In this document: piece by piece, positions 16,511 to 25,685 of the stretch
Layout of the letters: each line of letters begins with the position of its first letter
How positions within the stretch are numbered: the stretch's first letter is position 1
From: Clostridia bacterium
GTDB taxonomy: Bacteria; Bacillota; Clostridia; UMGS1840
DNA length: 49,131 nt
Direction of reading: 5' to 3'
Assembly: GCA_017936745.1 (NCBI GenBank)
Contig: JAGBEY010000007.1
Location: 1-49,131 of the forward strand
Made by a program: the position numbers and the translations under genes
Notes under the pieces: generated by a model
What the model was told of the DNA's origin: nothing
Database searches by the model: none
The model's input: the letters and a program-made list of their open reading frames with translations, nothing else

Positions 16511-17086
16511 ATGAAAACAAGAAAATTAACCGTGACGGCGCTCCTCGCTGCCATAGCCACGGTGCTGACGTTACTCAATTTCAACATTCCCATTATGCCA
16601 TCCTTTATCAAAATGGATTTTTCCGACTTGCCGGCGCTGCTTGCCGCCTTTGCATTCGGCCCCTTAAGCGGCATTGTGGTATGCCTGATTAAAAACATAT
16701 TTAACCTGTTTCTCTCTTCGGGAGGTTTAGGGGGTGCACTGTCTAACTTTCTGTTAGGTGTGTTGTTCGTTACCCCTGCAGGCTGGCTTTACCAACGGAA
16801 AAAGAACCGAAAGGGTGCACTGGTCGGTTCACTTATCGGTGCATTTACCATGGCTTTGGTAGGCATTTTTACAAATTATTACATCGTTTATCCCATTTAT
16901 ACCGCCTTTTTGCCCCTGGATACCATTATCAAAATGTACCAGGCAATCAACCCCTATGTGACCGATTTATGGACAGCACTGATTTATATGAATTTTCCCT
17001 TTACCCTCGCAAAAGGGCTGCTGAACGTAGCGCTTGCCTTTTTGGTGTATAAGCGATTATCTCCCATCCTGCACGGTTATAAATAA
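16511..17086 (+). CDS. ribU: Riboflavin ECF transporter substrate-binding subunit
   Basis: Integral-membrane S component that imports riboflavin with the shared ECF ATPase module, which is not encoded here. The 191-residue protein has about six membrane segments and opens with the S-component motif LLAAIATVLTLLNFNIPIMPSFIKMDFSDLP, of which the K-x-D-x-S-D segment is typical of RibU. Immediate control by an FMN riboswitch makes the substrate assignment firm. It begins 13 bp after the aptamer and ends before a bidirectional terminator. Confidence 0.93.
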   Translation: MKTRKLTVTALLAAIATVLTLLNFNIPIMPSFIKMDFSDLPALLAAFAFGPLSGIVVCLIKNIFNLFLSSGGLGGALSNFLLGVLFVTPAGWLYQRKKNRKGALVGSLIGAFTMALVGIFTNYYIVYPIYTAFLPLDTIIKMYQAINPYVTDLWTALIYMNFPFTLAKGLLNVALAFLVYKRLSPILHGYK

Positions 17087-17090
17087 GCAT

Positions 17091-17124
17091 AAAAAAAGTT
17101 ACTGCACGGCAGTAACTTTTTTTT
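17091..17124. terminator. Bidirectional terminator between ribU and recA
   Basis: AAAAAAAGTTACTGC pairs with GCAGTAACTTTTTTT; convergent genes share it. Confidence 0.9.
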
Positions 17125-17126
17125 AT

Positions 17127-18134
17127 TTAATCATCCCAGCTGTCACGGATTTTTTCTTCAATTTCCTTTGCCAGCTCCGGATTATCGTTTAAGTACATAC
17201 GGGCATTTTCCCTACCCTGACCCAGGCGAAGCTCACCATAATTGTACCAGGCACCGCTTTTTTCCACGATGTCTGCCTCCACGCCAAGGTCTAAAAGCAT
17301 TCCGTTTTTGGAAATGCCTTCTCCGTAAAGAATGTCAAACTCTGCATCTTTAAAGGGCGGCGCAACCTTATTTTTCACAACTTTAACCTTTACCTTGTTT
17401 CCAATAATTTCAGTCCCGTTTTTAATTGCCTCACTCCGACGAACATCCAGACGCATAGAGGAATAGAATTTCAGCGCTCTGCCGCCGGTGGTGGTTTCGG
17501 GGTTTCCGAACATCACTCCCACCTTTTCACGAAGCTGATTGATAAAAATGGTAGTGGTTTTGGTTTTATTGATTACACTGGTCAGCTTACGAAGTGCCTG
17601 AGACATCAGTCTTGCCTGGAGACCAACATGAGAATCTCCCATATCTCCCTCAATTTCCTGACGGGGAACCAATGCTGCAACCGAGTCAATTACAATAACA
17701 TCCAGAGCATTGCTGCGAACCAAAGCTTCACAAATTTCCAATGCCTGCTCTCCCGTATCCGGCTGAGATATGAGAAGCGAATCAATATCCACACCCAGCC
17801 GTTTTGCGTAAATAGGGTCAAGCGCGTGTTCCGCATCAATAAATGCGGCTTCCCCACCGTTTTTCTGTGCTTCTGCAATAATGGTCAGCGCAACTGTGGT
17901 TTTCCCAGAGCTTTCCGGCCCGTAAATTTCAATCACTCTGCCTCTGGGAACTCCACCCACACCGGTGGCGCGGTCCAGAGTCATAATGCCGGTGGGAATC
18001 ACATCCACATCCATAGAAAGATTCTCACCTAAACGCATAACAGTCCCTTTTCCAAACTGTTTATCCAGCTGTGCCATTGCGGCTTCCAGTGCTTTTCTAC
18101 GCTCGTCTTTTCGTTTTTCCAAATCCATATCCAT
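17127..18134 (-). CDS. recA: Recombinase A
   Basis: ATP-dependent strand-exchange protein and co-protease for LexA. It has the Walker A motif GPESSGKTT near residue 70, Walker B with IDSVAALVP, the L1/L2 loop area with [10 protein letters not shown], and a C-terminal acidic tail. The 335-aa length is slightly short but normal for Clostridia. AAAGGAAA precedes ATG 18134; a second ATG two codons on is also possible. cinA lies just upstream on the same strand, the conserved cinA-recA pairing of Gram-positives, but recA has its own promoter and an SOS box. Confidence 0.97.
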   Translation of the reverse strand: MDMDLEKRKDERRKALEAAMAQLDKQFGKGTVMRLGENLSMDVDVIPTGIMTLDRATGVGGVPRGRVIEIYGPESSGKTTVALTIIAEAQKNGGEAAFIDAEHALDPIYAKRLGVDIDSLLISQPDTGEQALEICEALVRSNALDVIVIDSVAALVPRQEIEGDMGDSHVGLQARLMSQALRKLTSVINKTKTTTIFINQLREKVGVMFGNPETTTGGRALKFYSSMRLDVRRSEAIKNGTEIIGNKVKVKVVKNKVAPPFKDAEFDILYGEGISKNGMLLDLGVEADIVEKSGAWYNYGELRLGQGRENARMYLNDNPELAKEIEEKIRDSWDD

Positions 18135-18182
18135 TCTGTTTTATTTCCTTTCCCGATTGGGTATTCTTACATTTCTATTTCC

Positions 18183-18210
18183 ATTATAACAAAAAAATTG
18201 TAAATGTCAA
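18183..18210 (-). promoter_or_regulatory. recA promoter
   Basis: On the minus strand TTGACA (18210-18205) and TATAAT (18188-18183) with a 16-bp spacer, giving a start near 18176. Confidence 0.8.
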
Positions 18211-18229
18211 TAGATTTTGTCAAAAAAAT

Positions 18230-18243
18230 CGAACAAATGTTCT
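18230..18243 (-). promoter_or_regulatory. LexA/DinR SOS box for recA, overlapping the cinA stop
   Basis: CGAACAAATGTTCT matches the Gram-positive SOS operator CGAACRNRYGTTYC at 13 of 14 positions. It lies 20 bp upstream of the recA -35 element and overlaps the cinA TAG stop (18242-18244), so LexA bound here could impede both recA initiation and cinA-recA read-through. Confidence 0.8.
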
Positions 18244-19495
18244 ATTTTTTTGACATCCCCAGCTCTTTTGATGCCTGAAGTGCCAAATACAACGCATTTT
18301 TCACAGATAATCGTCTTACCTTATCACGATTGCCCACAAAATGAAACCGGTAAGCATCGGTTTTCTCTTTGGTGGAAACGCCGATATACACCAAACCAAC
18401 AGGCTTTTCCTCTGTGCCACCTCCCGGTCCGGCAATACCGGTTACCGAAACAGCAATATCGCTGCCCAAATTTTTCCGAGCGCCCTCAGCCATTTCACAA
18501 GCCGTTCCCTTGGACACAGCACCATATTCCTCCAGGGTTTCCCGAAAAACACTGCAAAGCTTCATTTTCAGCGGATTGGAATAGGTTATCACACCGCCTA
18601 AATACACCTCAGATGACCCAGGAATTGCAGTAATGGTTTCTCCAATCATACCACCGGTGCAGGATTCTGCCGTCACCAATGTATGATTATTTTTCATAAG
18701 CTCTGCCAGCAAGACTTCTTCTAATGATACATTGCCCTCAGCATAGATATACTCGCCTACCAGCTCATAAAGCTTTTCTTTTAAGGAATCGGTAAGCTCC
18801 TGTGCTTCCTCCTTGGTTTCCCCCTTGGCAGTAATCTTCAGCTGCACCTCACCGGTTTTGGCATAAGGAGCTAAAATGAGATTTTTTTCTTTTTTCATAT
18901 AATCGGAAAGAATTTCTTCCAAATGGGACTCTCCGATTCCGAAAAACTTCAGGGTGGTTTCTATCATTTCTTCTTTTTTCAGACTTTCCAGATAGCTTCT
19001 GATATCCTCGGTTTGAAGGAGTGCCGAAACTTCAATGGGCGGCCCGGGAAGCATCATAACTGTGCCTTTTTTGGTATGAGTAATACTTGCAGGCGCAGTT
19101 CCGTTGGGATTCTGAATCACACGGGAGCCTTTCGGAAAATAACATTGGCTTAAGTTACTTTCCACCATTTTCTTTTCTGCACGACGAAAATAAGCATTGA
19201 GCATTTCCACTGAATATTCATCCCGAATCAGCTCACGCTCCAAAGCGCACGCCACTGCTTTTTTGGTAATATCGTCATAGGTGGGACCAAGACCACCCGT
19301 TGTCACCACCAAATCTGCCTTTTTTAAGCCTCTTTTGACGGCTTTTACGATATCCTTTTCCCGATCCTCCACTGCCATCTGTAACACTGTACGAATGCCG
19401 TAAGGCTTCAAAAAGTTAGCAATGTAGGGGGCGTTTGTATTTACGATGTCACCGGAAACCACTTCTGTTCCCACTGCGATAATTGCACACTTCAT
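18242..19495 (-). CDS. cinA: CinA-family protein (nicotinamide-nucleotide amidase type)
   Basis: Two-domain protein. Residues 1-170 form the MoCF/COG1058 domain (GTEVVSGDIVNTNAPY, then TTGGLGPTYDD), which in some homologues acts on ADP-ribose; residues about 250-415 form the PncC-like amidohydrolase domain with the TAESCTGG signature and GIAGPGGGTEEKPVG, which deamidates nicotinamide mononucleotide. The 417-aa length is standard. The name reflects competence/damage induction in streptococci. It lies upstream of recA on the same strand and its stop is embedded in the recA SOS box, consistent with partial co-transcription. Confidence 0.92.
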   Translation of the reverse strand: MKCAIIAVGTEVVSGDIVNTNAPYIANFLKPYGIRTVLQMAVEDREKDIVKAVKRGLKKADLVVTTGGLGPTYDDITKKAVACALERELIRDEYSVEMLNAYFRRAEKKMVESNLSQCYFPKGSRVIQNPNGTAPASITHTKKGTVMMLPGPPIEVSALLQTEDIRSYLESLKKEEMIETTLKFFGIGESHLEEILSDYMKKEKNLILAPYAKTGEVQLKITAKGETKEEAQELTDSLKEKLYELVGEYIYAEGNVSLEEVLLAELMKNNHTLVTAESCTGGMIGETITAIPGSSEVYLGGVITYSNPLKMKLCSVFRETLEEYGAVSKGTACEMAEGARKNLGSDIAVSVTGIAGPGGGTEEKPVGLVYIGVSTKEKTDAYRFHFVGNRDKVRRLSVKNALYLALQASKELGMSKK

Positions 19496-20040
19496 AAAAA
19501 AACTCCTCTTTCTAAGAATCTTCTTTCCTATAGTATACCTTAAGGCAAGAAAAATTACAATCTTTTTTTGAAAATTGTGGACAATTTATATTGATAATGT
19601 TCCCCCGTTATTGAGGCAACACCGATAGCGTAACAGCCATTCCGACTCAAAAAAAACAAAATCGCCACGCCAACGAAAAATTGATGATAATAAAAGGTAC
19701 ACAGCCATCGGCTGTCATTCAGAGCATCAGCGAAGAATCTCATGATAAACATTTCAATCTTTTTACTCAGGAGATTCCTCAAGGCGTTGCCTTTCGGAAT
19801 GACACACTTTGTAGAATAATACCCCTTGCAGAATGACACACTTTGCAAAATGGCACAGTTTGTGCGGTGATACACCTTTCATAATGACACACTTCGTAGA
19901 ATAATACCCCTTGCAGAATGACACATTTTATGGAACGTCACACTCTACGGAACAACATACCTTTCATAAGAAAACACCCAACAGAAATATACACCCAATG
20001 GGTGTTCCCGGCAACTATTTCGATACTCTGCGACGAAAAA
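19496..20040. repeat. Intergenic region of degenerate dispersed repeats
   Basis: No gene is supported in this ~545-bp stretch. From 19790 to 19925 a unit containing AATGACACACTT(T/C)GTAGAATA then ATACCCCTTGCAGAATGACACA occurs twice about 84 bp apart, with further decayed copies of 'AATGACACA' and 'CCTTTCATAA' around them. The block around 19710-19800 contains a 'GAGATTC..AAGGCG' type segment common in dispersed intergenic repeats of gut Firmicutes. The minus-strand frame 19555-19875 is only a translation of these repeats. Confidence 0.6.
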
Positions 20041-20073
20041 AACTCTGCTCAAAGCTTGAGCAGAGTTTTTTTC
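20041..20073. terminator. pckA terminator
   Basis: AACTCTGCTC pairs with GAGCAGAGTT around an AAAGCTT loop, with an A run on the left (U run for pckA on the minus strand) and a T run on the right. Confidence 0.85.
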
Positions 20074-20083
20074 TTATGGTATA

Positions 20084-21835
20084 TTATTTAGAAAGTCTTG
20101 CTTTTAAGTTTTCCAGTTCAGCTGCTAATTCTTTAGGCAGTCTGTCACCGAATTTTGCAAAGAATTCGCCGATACCTTTGGTTTCTTCTAACCAAACTTC
20201 TTTATCAACGCTTAACAGTTCATCTAATACTTCATCAGAAATATCTAAACCGGTTAAGTCTAAATCTTCTTTTTTCGGCAGGTAACCGATTGCAGTTTCA
20301 ACCGCATCAACTTCGCCGGCACATCTTGCTAAAATCCAGTTCAGCACACGAACGTTGTCGCCAAAGCCGGGCCAGATGAATTTGCCGTCCTGATTGGTTC
20401 TGAACCAGTTAACGTGGAAGATTAAGGGCAGCTTATCGGTTTTGGTACCCATATCCAACCAGTGCTGGAAGTAGTCGCCCATATTGTAACCGCAGAACGG
20501 AATCATAGCCATGGGGTCACGACGAACCACACCAACCTGACCTGCAGCTGCAGCGGTGGTTTCACTCGCCATGGTAGCACCCATGAATACACCGTGATTC
20601 CAGTTGAAGGACTGGTATACCAGCGGAGCGGTTTTTGCACGTCTGCCGCCAAATACGATTGCAGACAGCGGAACACCTTCGGTAGATTCAAATTCAGGAG
20701 AAATGCAGGGGCACTGTGCAGCCGGAGCGGTAAATCTGGAGTTAGGATGTGCACCTTTTACGCCGCTTTCGGGAGTCCAGGGGTTACCCAGCCAGTCAAT
20801 ACCGGATTCGGGAGCATCTCCATCCATACCTTCCCACCAAACAGTGTTGTCATTTTTCAGGAACACGTTGGTGAAGATGGTGTTTTTCATAGTGGTAGCC
20901 AAAGCATTGGGGTTGGTTTTGTTGGAGGTACCGGGAGCAACACCGAAGAAACCTGCTTCGGGGTTCATAGCCCACAGTCTGCCGTCTTTGCCAACACGAA
21001 TCCAAGCGATATCATCCCCTACGGTATATACTTTATAACCTTTCAAAATAGAGGGAGGAATTAACATTGCCAGATTGGTTTTACCACAAGCAGAGGGGAA
21101 TGCTGCAGCAATATATTTTACTTCGCCTTTGGGATTTTCCAAGCCTAAGATCAGCATATGTTCTGCCATCCAGCCTTCTTTTCTACCCAGGTAGCTTGCA
21201 ATTCGGAGTGCCAGACACTTTTTACCTAAGAGCACGTTACCGCCGTATGCGGAGTTGATGCTCCAGATGGTGTTATCCTGCGGGAAGTGCATAATATATC
21301 TTTCATCAGGATTTACATCTTTACAAGCATGTAAACACTTGGTGAAGTCTGCACTGTCACCCAGCTGTTTTTCAGCCTGGATACCAACACGGGTCATAAT
21401 TGCCATATTCAGTACAACATAGATGCTGTCGGTCAGCTCGATACCAACTTTAGAGAAGGGAGAGCCTAACACACCCATGATGAACGGAATAACATACATT
21501 GTTTTGCCGGACATAGAGCCGTCAAACAGTTTACCTAATTTTTCATAAGCAGCCTTGGGGTCCATCCAGTTATTGGTCGGGCCTGCTTCTTCTGCACTTT
21601 CCGCACAGATAAAGGTTCTGTCCTCTACACGAGCAACGTCGTTCTGAGCAGTTCTGTGATAGAAACATCCGGGTAATTTTTCCTGATCCAGTCTGATCAT
21701 TTCGCCGGATTTGCAAGACTGTTCTCTTAAGCTTTCCAGCTGTTCTTCGCTCCCGTCAATCCATACTACATTAGCGGGTTTGGTAAGGGCTTTCATTTCT
21801 TCAACCCAGCTTAACACAAATTTGTTGTCAGTCAT
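20084..21835 (-). CDS. pckG: Phosphoenolpyruvate carboxykinase (GTP)
   Basis: Interconverts oxaloacetate and PEP with GTP/GDP. The 583-residue length and sequence mark the GTP-dependent class: the nucleotide P-loop FPSACGKTNLAML with its hyper-reactive cysteine, VGDDIAWI, and the PEP-site region around the GMDGDAPESG and NPWTPESG segments. I take ATG 21835, nine bases after AAGGAG; the upstream ATG at 21868 lacks a site. It is monocistronic. In an anaerobe it may work in either the gluconeogenic or the PEP-carboxylating direction. Confidence 0.95.
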   Translation of the reverse strand: MTDNKFVLSWVEEMKALTKPANVVWIDGSEEQLESLREQSCKSGEMIRLDQEKLPGCFYHRTAQNDVARVEDRTFICAESAEEAGPTNNWMDPKAAYEKLGKLFDGSMSGKTMYVIPFIMGVLGSPFSKVGIELTDSIYVVLNMAIMTRVGIQAEKQLGDSADFTKCLHACKDVNPDERYIMHFPQDNTIWSINSAYGGNVLLGKKCLALRIASYLGRKEGWMAEHMLILGLENPKGEVKYIAAAFPSACGKTNLAMLIPPSILKGYKVYTVGDDIAWIRVGKDGRLWAMNPEAGFFGVAPGTSNKTNPNALATTMKNTIFTNVFLKNDNTVWWEGMDGDAPESGIDWLGNPWTPESGVKGAHPNSRFTAPAAQCPCISPEFESTEGVPLSAIVFGGRRAKTAPLVYQSFNWNHGVFMGATMASETTAAAAGQVGVVRRDPMAMIPFCGYNMGDYFQHWLDMGTKTDKLPLIFHVNWFRTNQDGKFIWPGFGDNVRVLNWILARCAGEVDAVETAIGYLPKKEDLDLTGLDISDEVLDELLSVDKEVWLEETKGIGEFFAKFGDRLPKELAAELENLKARLSK

Positions 21836-21890
21836 TGTCAAAAACTCCTTTTTTCTATTTATATACAATATTTTTAAACAATTTTCAGAA

Positions 21891-21962
21891 TAATGGGTTT
21901 TTAAAAAATCCTATTCCCACCCATTATACACCCAGTATAGCATAGGTTCTTTTTTTTTGCAA
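21891..21962 (-). promoter_or_regulatory. pckG promoter and 5' stem-loop
   Basis: On the minus strand -35 TTGCAA (21962-21957) and -10 TATACT (21939-21934) have a 17-bp spacer. The transcript would start near 21927, where an inverted repeat (21919-21926 with 21891-21898, ACCCATTA type) forms a stem-loop at the very 5' end, possibly stabilising the mRNA or acting as an operator. Confidence 0.5.
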
Positions 21963-21982
21963 GTCTTTTTTGAAAAGTTTTT

Positions 21983-22789
21983 CTAATTATTTTTCATTTC
22001 AACCATCTTATCGCTTAATGTCTTGAAATCTGCCAGACTCAGCTTCTCTCCCCTAACAGTTTCAGACAAACCACAGGACAAAAGCAGTGCATTCACTTCC
22101 TCGCGGGATAACCTGAAGCTTTGCATCAGACAGTTTGCCAGTGTTTTTCGTCTGTTGGAAAAGGCGGCCTTTACCACCGAGAAAAAATGTGTTTCATCAA
22201 TGGGAGATACCGCTTTTTTCCGGCGGAAGGTAAGCTTCATTACCGCAGAAGTCACCTTAGGAACGGGGTCAAAGGCTTCCGGCGGAACCTGAAACAACAG
22301 CTCCGTATCACAATGATAATTACAGAATACTGAAATCGCACCGTAATCCTTTTGAGTATGGTCAGCACAAATCCGTTTTGCCACCTCCAGCTGAACCATT
22401 ACGGTAAGCGATTTCAATCCGCAGGGATTTTCAACAAGCATGGTAATAATGGGAGTGGTGATATAATACGGCAGATTTGCCACCACAATCATATTGTCAG
22501 TCACAATTTGGGAAAGGTCGGTTTCTAAAATATCTTGATTTAAAATGGTGAAATTATCCCGTGACCCGTGCTTTTTCACCAGATTGTGATACAAACGGTC
22601 ATCAATCTCTACCGCTACCACATTCCTTGCACGTTCCACCAATAAATCGGTAACCGCACCAAGCCCCGGTCCGATTTCCAGCACATCGGTCTCCCGATTG
22701 ACACCGGATTGTGTTACAATATTTTCAATCACCGAATGGTCCTGCAAAAAGTTTTGCCCCAGTGATTTTTTTGCTGCAATTTTCGCCAT
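21983..22789 (-). CDS. rsmA: 16S rRNA dimethyladenosine transferase
   Basis: KsgA/RsmA dimethylates two adjacent adenosines in the 3' hairpin of 16S rRNA during 30S maturation, with S-adenosylmethionine. Seen: the N-terminal KKSLGQNFLQD, SAM motif I in VLEIGPGLGAVTDLL, and the catalytic NLPYYITTPI. The start is ATG 22789 (MAKIAAKK) with GGAAAGGA about ten bases upstream; the extension to 22852 is not homologous. 268 aa is the normal length. It stands alone on the minus strand between pckG and a divergent lipase gene. Confidence 0.95.
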   Translation of the reverse strand: MAKIAAKKSLGQNFLQDHSVIENIVTQSGVNRETDVLEIGPGLGAVTDLLVERARNVVAVEIDDRLYHNLVKKHGSRDNFTILNQDILETDLSQIVTDNMIVVANLPYYITTPIITMLVENPCGLKSLTVMVQLEVAKRICADHTQKDYGAISVFCNYHCDTELLFQVPPEAFDPVPKVTSAVMKLTFRRKKAVSPIDETHFFSVVKAAFSNRRKTLANCLMQSFRLSREEVNALLLSCGLSETVRGEKLSLADFKTLSDKMVEMKNN

Positions 22790-22926
22790 ACTATCTGTTT
22801 CCTTTCCCAACTGTATTATCAAAGACAACATTTCATACAATCCAAAATCCAACTTTTCACAACAATATCATACCACAAAAGCAAGCATCTGTCAAACAAT
22901 TCCCGGCATCTCATTCCATTTTTTGG

Positions 22927-22955
22927 TTGATATTTTTGAAAAAGTGCGATATACT
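22927..22955 (+). promoter_or_regulatory. Promoter of patatin-like gene
   Basis: -35 TTGATA (22927-22932) and -10 TATACT (22950-22955), 17-bp spacer. Confidence 0.7.
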
Positions 22956-22998
22956 ATAAGCAGAGGAAGTCAAGTTCCCGGAATATGAGGTGATTTTT

Positions 22999-24258
22999 AT
23001 GAAAACAGCATTGGTTTTAGCAGGCGGCGGGTCCCGTGGTGCATACCAGATAGGAGTGTGGCAGGCACTTCGGGAAATGGAAATTCCCATTCACATTGTA
23101 ACCGGCACTTCGGCGGGTGCTTTAAACGGCGCACTCATTGCCCAGGATTCCTTTGAAACCGCCGTAAAAGTGTGGGAATCCATTGATACTAAAATGGTCT
23201 TTGACCTAAAGAAAAAAGCCACTCTCGCAGAATACGCCAAGGAGTTTTTTCAAAAGGGTGGTGCTTCCGCTGAAGGGCTTATGAATCTGATGGCAACACA
23301 TTTAGACGAAGATGCTGTCCGCAATTCTCCCATAGAGTTTGGCCTCGTTACCGTAAAAAAGAAAGGGCTTACCCCCTGCGAGCTTTACACGGAGGATATC
23401 CCCAAGGGACAGCTGAACGATTATCTTCTTGCAAGTGCCTCCTGTTATCCCGCAGTAAAAAGTCACACCATTGAAGGAACAGAATATATTGACGGCGGCT
23501 ACTATGACAATATGCCCGTATCCCTCGCCTTAAAAAAAGGGGCAAAGCGGCTGATTGTGGTAAATCTGGAATCGGTTGGATTGATACAAAGCTCTGTAAA
23601 AGAACTGTCTCAGGATAAAAACACAGTCTACATCTGCCCCAGCCATGATTTGGGGAATTTTCTTATCTTTGAAAAAGATGTTGCAAAACGGAATATCCGA
23701 TTGGGATATCTGGATACATTAAAAGCCTTTTCCTTTTTCAGCGGTCACAACTTCACCTTTGCAAAAAATGAATTTTCCCGTCTTTCCAAAAATAAACATG
23801 TAACCATAAAAAAATGGAAAGAATTTTTCCGTGCCAAGCGGTTAAAAGGCAAGCTTTTGGATTTATCAGCTCTGACCGCACTGGAAAAGTACCTGTCGGC
23901 AAACACTTCTCTCCCCTTAACCACGCCCGTGATGCTGGAAATTGCCGCAGAAACTGCCGGAAAAATTTATGAATTAAATCCGCTGACGCTATATACGTTT
24001 GATTCCTTTCACCGTGTGCTGAAAGAACGGTGCACCAATTTTGCCGACGAAAAAAATATTTCGGAATTATATCAAAAGATGCAGCAAAAAAAATTCTCCC
24101 CCAAGGGAGATTTCTTAAAAAATTTAGACCAAAAAACAATCACGATATTTCTGGCAAAGCTCTTTTGCGATACTCCGGATGCTGTCTTTCGCCTGGGGCA
24201 GTTGTTTCCGAAAGAAACCATTGCCGCACTTTATCTTATGATATTTGATTTGCTTTAA
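22999..24258 (+). CDS. Patatin-like phospholipase family protein
   Basis: A likely lipid acyl hydrolase with a Ser-Asp dyad. The oxyanion motif GGGSRGAYQIG is at residues 10-20, the nucleophile elbow GTSAG near residue 39, and the DGG motif (YIDGGYYDNMPV) holding the catalytic Asp near residue 165. About 200 further residues after the patatin domain are helical and unassigned. There is no signal peptide, so it probably acts at the inner face of the membrane. I start at ATG 22999, six bases after GAGGTG, rather than at the GTG inside that site. It is monocistronic and substrate unknown. Confidence 0.88.
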   Translation: MKTALVLAGGGSRGAYQIGVWQALREMEIPIHIVTGTSAGALNGALIAQDSFETAVKVWESIDTKMVFDLKKKATLAEYAKEFFQKGGASAEGLMNLMATHLDEDAVRNSPIEFGLVTVKKKGLTPCELYTEDIPKGQLNDYLLASASCYPAVKSHTIEGTEYIDGGYYDNMPVSLALKKGAKRLIVVNLESVGLIQSSVKELSQDKNTVYICPSHDLGNFLIFEKDVAKRNIRLGYLDTLKAFSFFSGHNFTFAKNEFSRLSKNKHVTIKKWKEFFRAKRLKGKLLDLSALTALEKYLSANTSLPLTTPVMLEIAAETAGKIYELNPLTLYTFDSFHRVLKERCTNFADEKNISELYQKMQQKKFSPKGDFLKNLDQKTITIFLAKLFCDTPDAVFRLGQLFPKETIAALYLMIFDLL

Positions 24259-24295
24259 AAAAGGGTTGTCTCAGATGTTGAGACAACCCTTTTTG
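24257..24295. terminator. Bidirectional terminator between lipase and nfnB
   Basis: AAGGGTTGTCTCA pairs with TGAGACAACCCTT, with A and T runs on its two sides. Confidence 0.9.
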
Positions 24296-25684
24296 TTATT
24301 CTTTATTTTTCAGATATTCTAAAATGGAATGTGCCGCATTTTTTCCGGCACCCATTGCCAGGATTACGGTTGCCGCACCGGTTACCGCATCACCGCCGGC
24401 ATACACACCCTCGCGGGAGGTAAGACCGCTTTCTTCGGTGACAATACAACCATGCCGATTGGTTTCCAACCCTTTGGTTGTGTTTTTAATCAGCGGATTG
24501 GGAGAAGTTCCGATGGACATAATCACACAGTCCACATCCAGCAAGAACTCGCTGTTTTCCTTTACCACAGGCTTTCTTCTGCCTGATTCGTCCGGTTCTC
24601 CCAGCTCCATTTCCACGCATTTTAAGCCGGAAACAAATTTGTTTTCATTGCCCATAATTTCCACGGGGTTACAAAGCACCTTGAAAATGATGCCTTCTTC
24701 CATGGCGTGTTCCACTTCTTCTTTCCGGGCAGGCATTTCGTCTAAGGAACGACGGTATACGATATACACATTTTCCGCACCCAATCGTTTTGCACAGCGG
24801 GCGGCATCCATTGCCACGTTTCCGCCGCCCACCACAGCCACGTTTTTGCCGTGATGAACCGGAGTGGGAGCATCTTCACGGTAAGCTTTCATCAGGTTGA
24901 TTCGGGTTAAAAACTCGTTAGCGGAAAATACACCGTTGAAGTTTTCGCCGGGAATCCCCATAAATCTGGGAAGCCCTGCACCTGAGCCTACAAACACTGC
25001 TTCATAGCCTTCTTCAAACAACTCGTCAATGGAAACTGCCTTTCCAACAACAGTGTTGGTTTCAATGGTAACGCCGATTTTTTTCAGCTTATCAATTTCA
25101 TCGTGCACAATGGCTTTCGGCAGACGAAATTCAGGAATCCCGTACACCAACACACCACCTGCCACGTGAAGTGCTTCAAAAACGGTAACCTCGCAGCCGG
25201 CTTTCGCCAAATCTCCTGCACATGTCAGCCCGGCAGGCCCTGCACCGATAACTGCTACCTTATGCCCGTTTTTGGGAGCAAGGGTAGGTTCTTTTTCCAC
25301 ATTCAGGCGATGCCAGTCTGCCACAAACCGTTCCAATCTTCCGATGGCAACGGGTTCTCCCTTAATGCCACGGACACAACGGGCTTCACACTGCGTTTCC
25401 TGAGGACATACTCTACCGCATACTGCAGGCAGAGAACTGGAACGATTGATAATTTCGTATGCGCCCTCTAAATCTTCTTCTTTAATTTTCTGAATAAATG
25501 CAGGAATGTCAATCGCAACGGGACATCCGCCCACACAAGGCTTATGCTTACACTGCAGGCATCGTTCCGCTTCGTCCTTTGCCTGCTCTAAGGTATACCC
25601 CAGTGCAACCTCCTGAAAGTTTTTATTTCTCACGTTAGGGTCCTGATGGGGCATTTTATTTTTTTCTAATGACATATTCGGCAT
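24296..25684 (-). CDS. nfnB: NADH-dependent ferredoxin:NADP+ oxidoreductase subunit B (NfnB/GltA-like)
   Basis: Flavoprotein that, with NfnA, couples NADPH oxidation to ferredoxin and NAD reduction by electron bifurcation, or runs in reverse. Two 4Fe-4S sites are visible near the N-terminus (CLQCKHKPCVGGC and CGRVCPQETQCEARC). A first Rossmann motif (VIGAGPAGLTCAGDLA) binds FAD and a second (VVGGGNVAMDAARCA) binds NADPH. The 462-aa length fits NfnB and the related small subunit of glutamate synthase. The adjacent NfnA homologue, one base upstream of its start codon region, argues for the transhydrogenase rather than glutamate synthase, as no large GOGAT subunit is present. Confidence 0.88.
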   Translation of the reverse strand: MPNMSLEKNKMPHQDPNVRNKNFQEVALGYTLEQAKDEAERCLQCKHKPCVGGCPVAIDIPAFIQKIKEEDLEGAYEIINRSSSLPAVCGRVCPQETQCEARCVRGIKGEPVAIGRLERFVADWHRLNVEKEPTLAPKNGHKVAVIGAGPAGLTCAGDLAKAGCEVTVFEALHVAGGVLVYGIPEFRLPKAIVHDEIDKLKKIGVTIETNTVVGKAVSIDELFEEGYEAVFVGSGAGLPRFMGIPGENFNGVFSANEFLTRINLMKAYREDAPTPVHHGKNVAVVGGGNVAMDAARCAKRLGAENVYIVYRRSLDEMPARKEEVEHAMEEGIIFKVLCNPVEIMGNENKFVSGLKCVEMELGEPDESGRRKPVVKENSEFLLDVDCVIMSIGTSPNPLIKNTTKGLETNRHGCIVTEESGLTSREGVYAGGDAVTGAATVILAMGAGKNAAHSILEYLKNKE

Positions 25685-25685
25685 C

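Noticed and set aside
19555..19875. 106-aa frame on the minus strand
   Set aside because: It is a translation of degenerate intergenic repeats, with no ribosome site or recognisable protein pattern.
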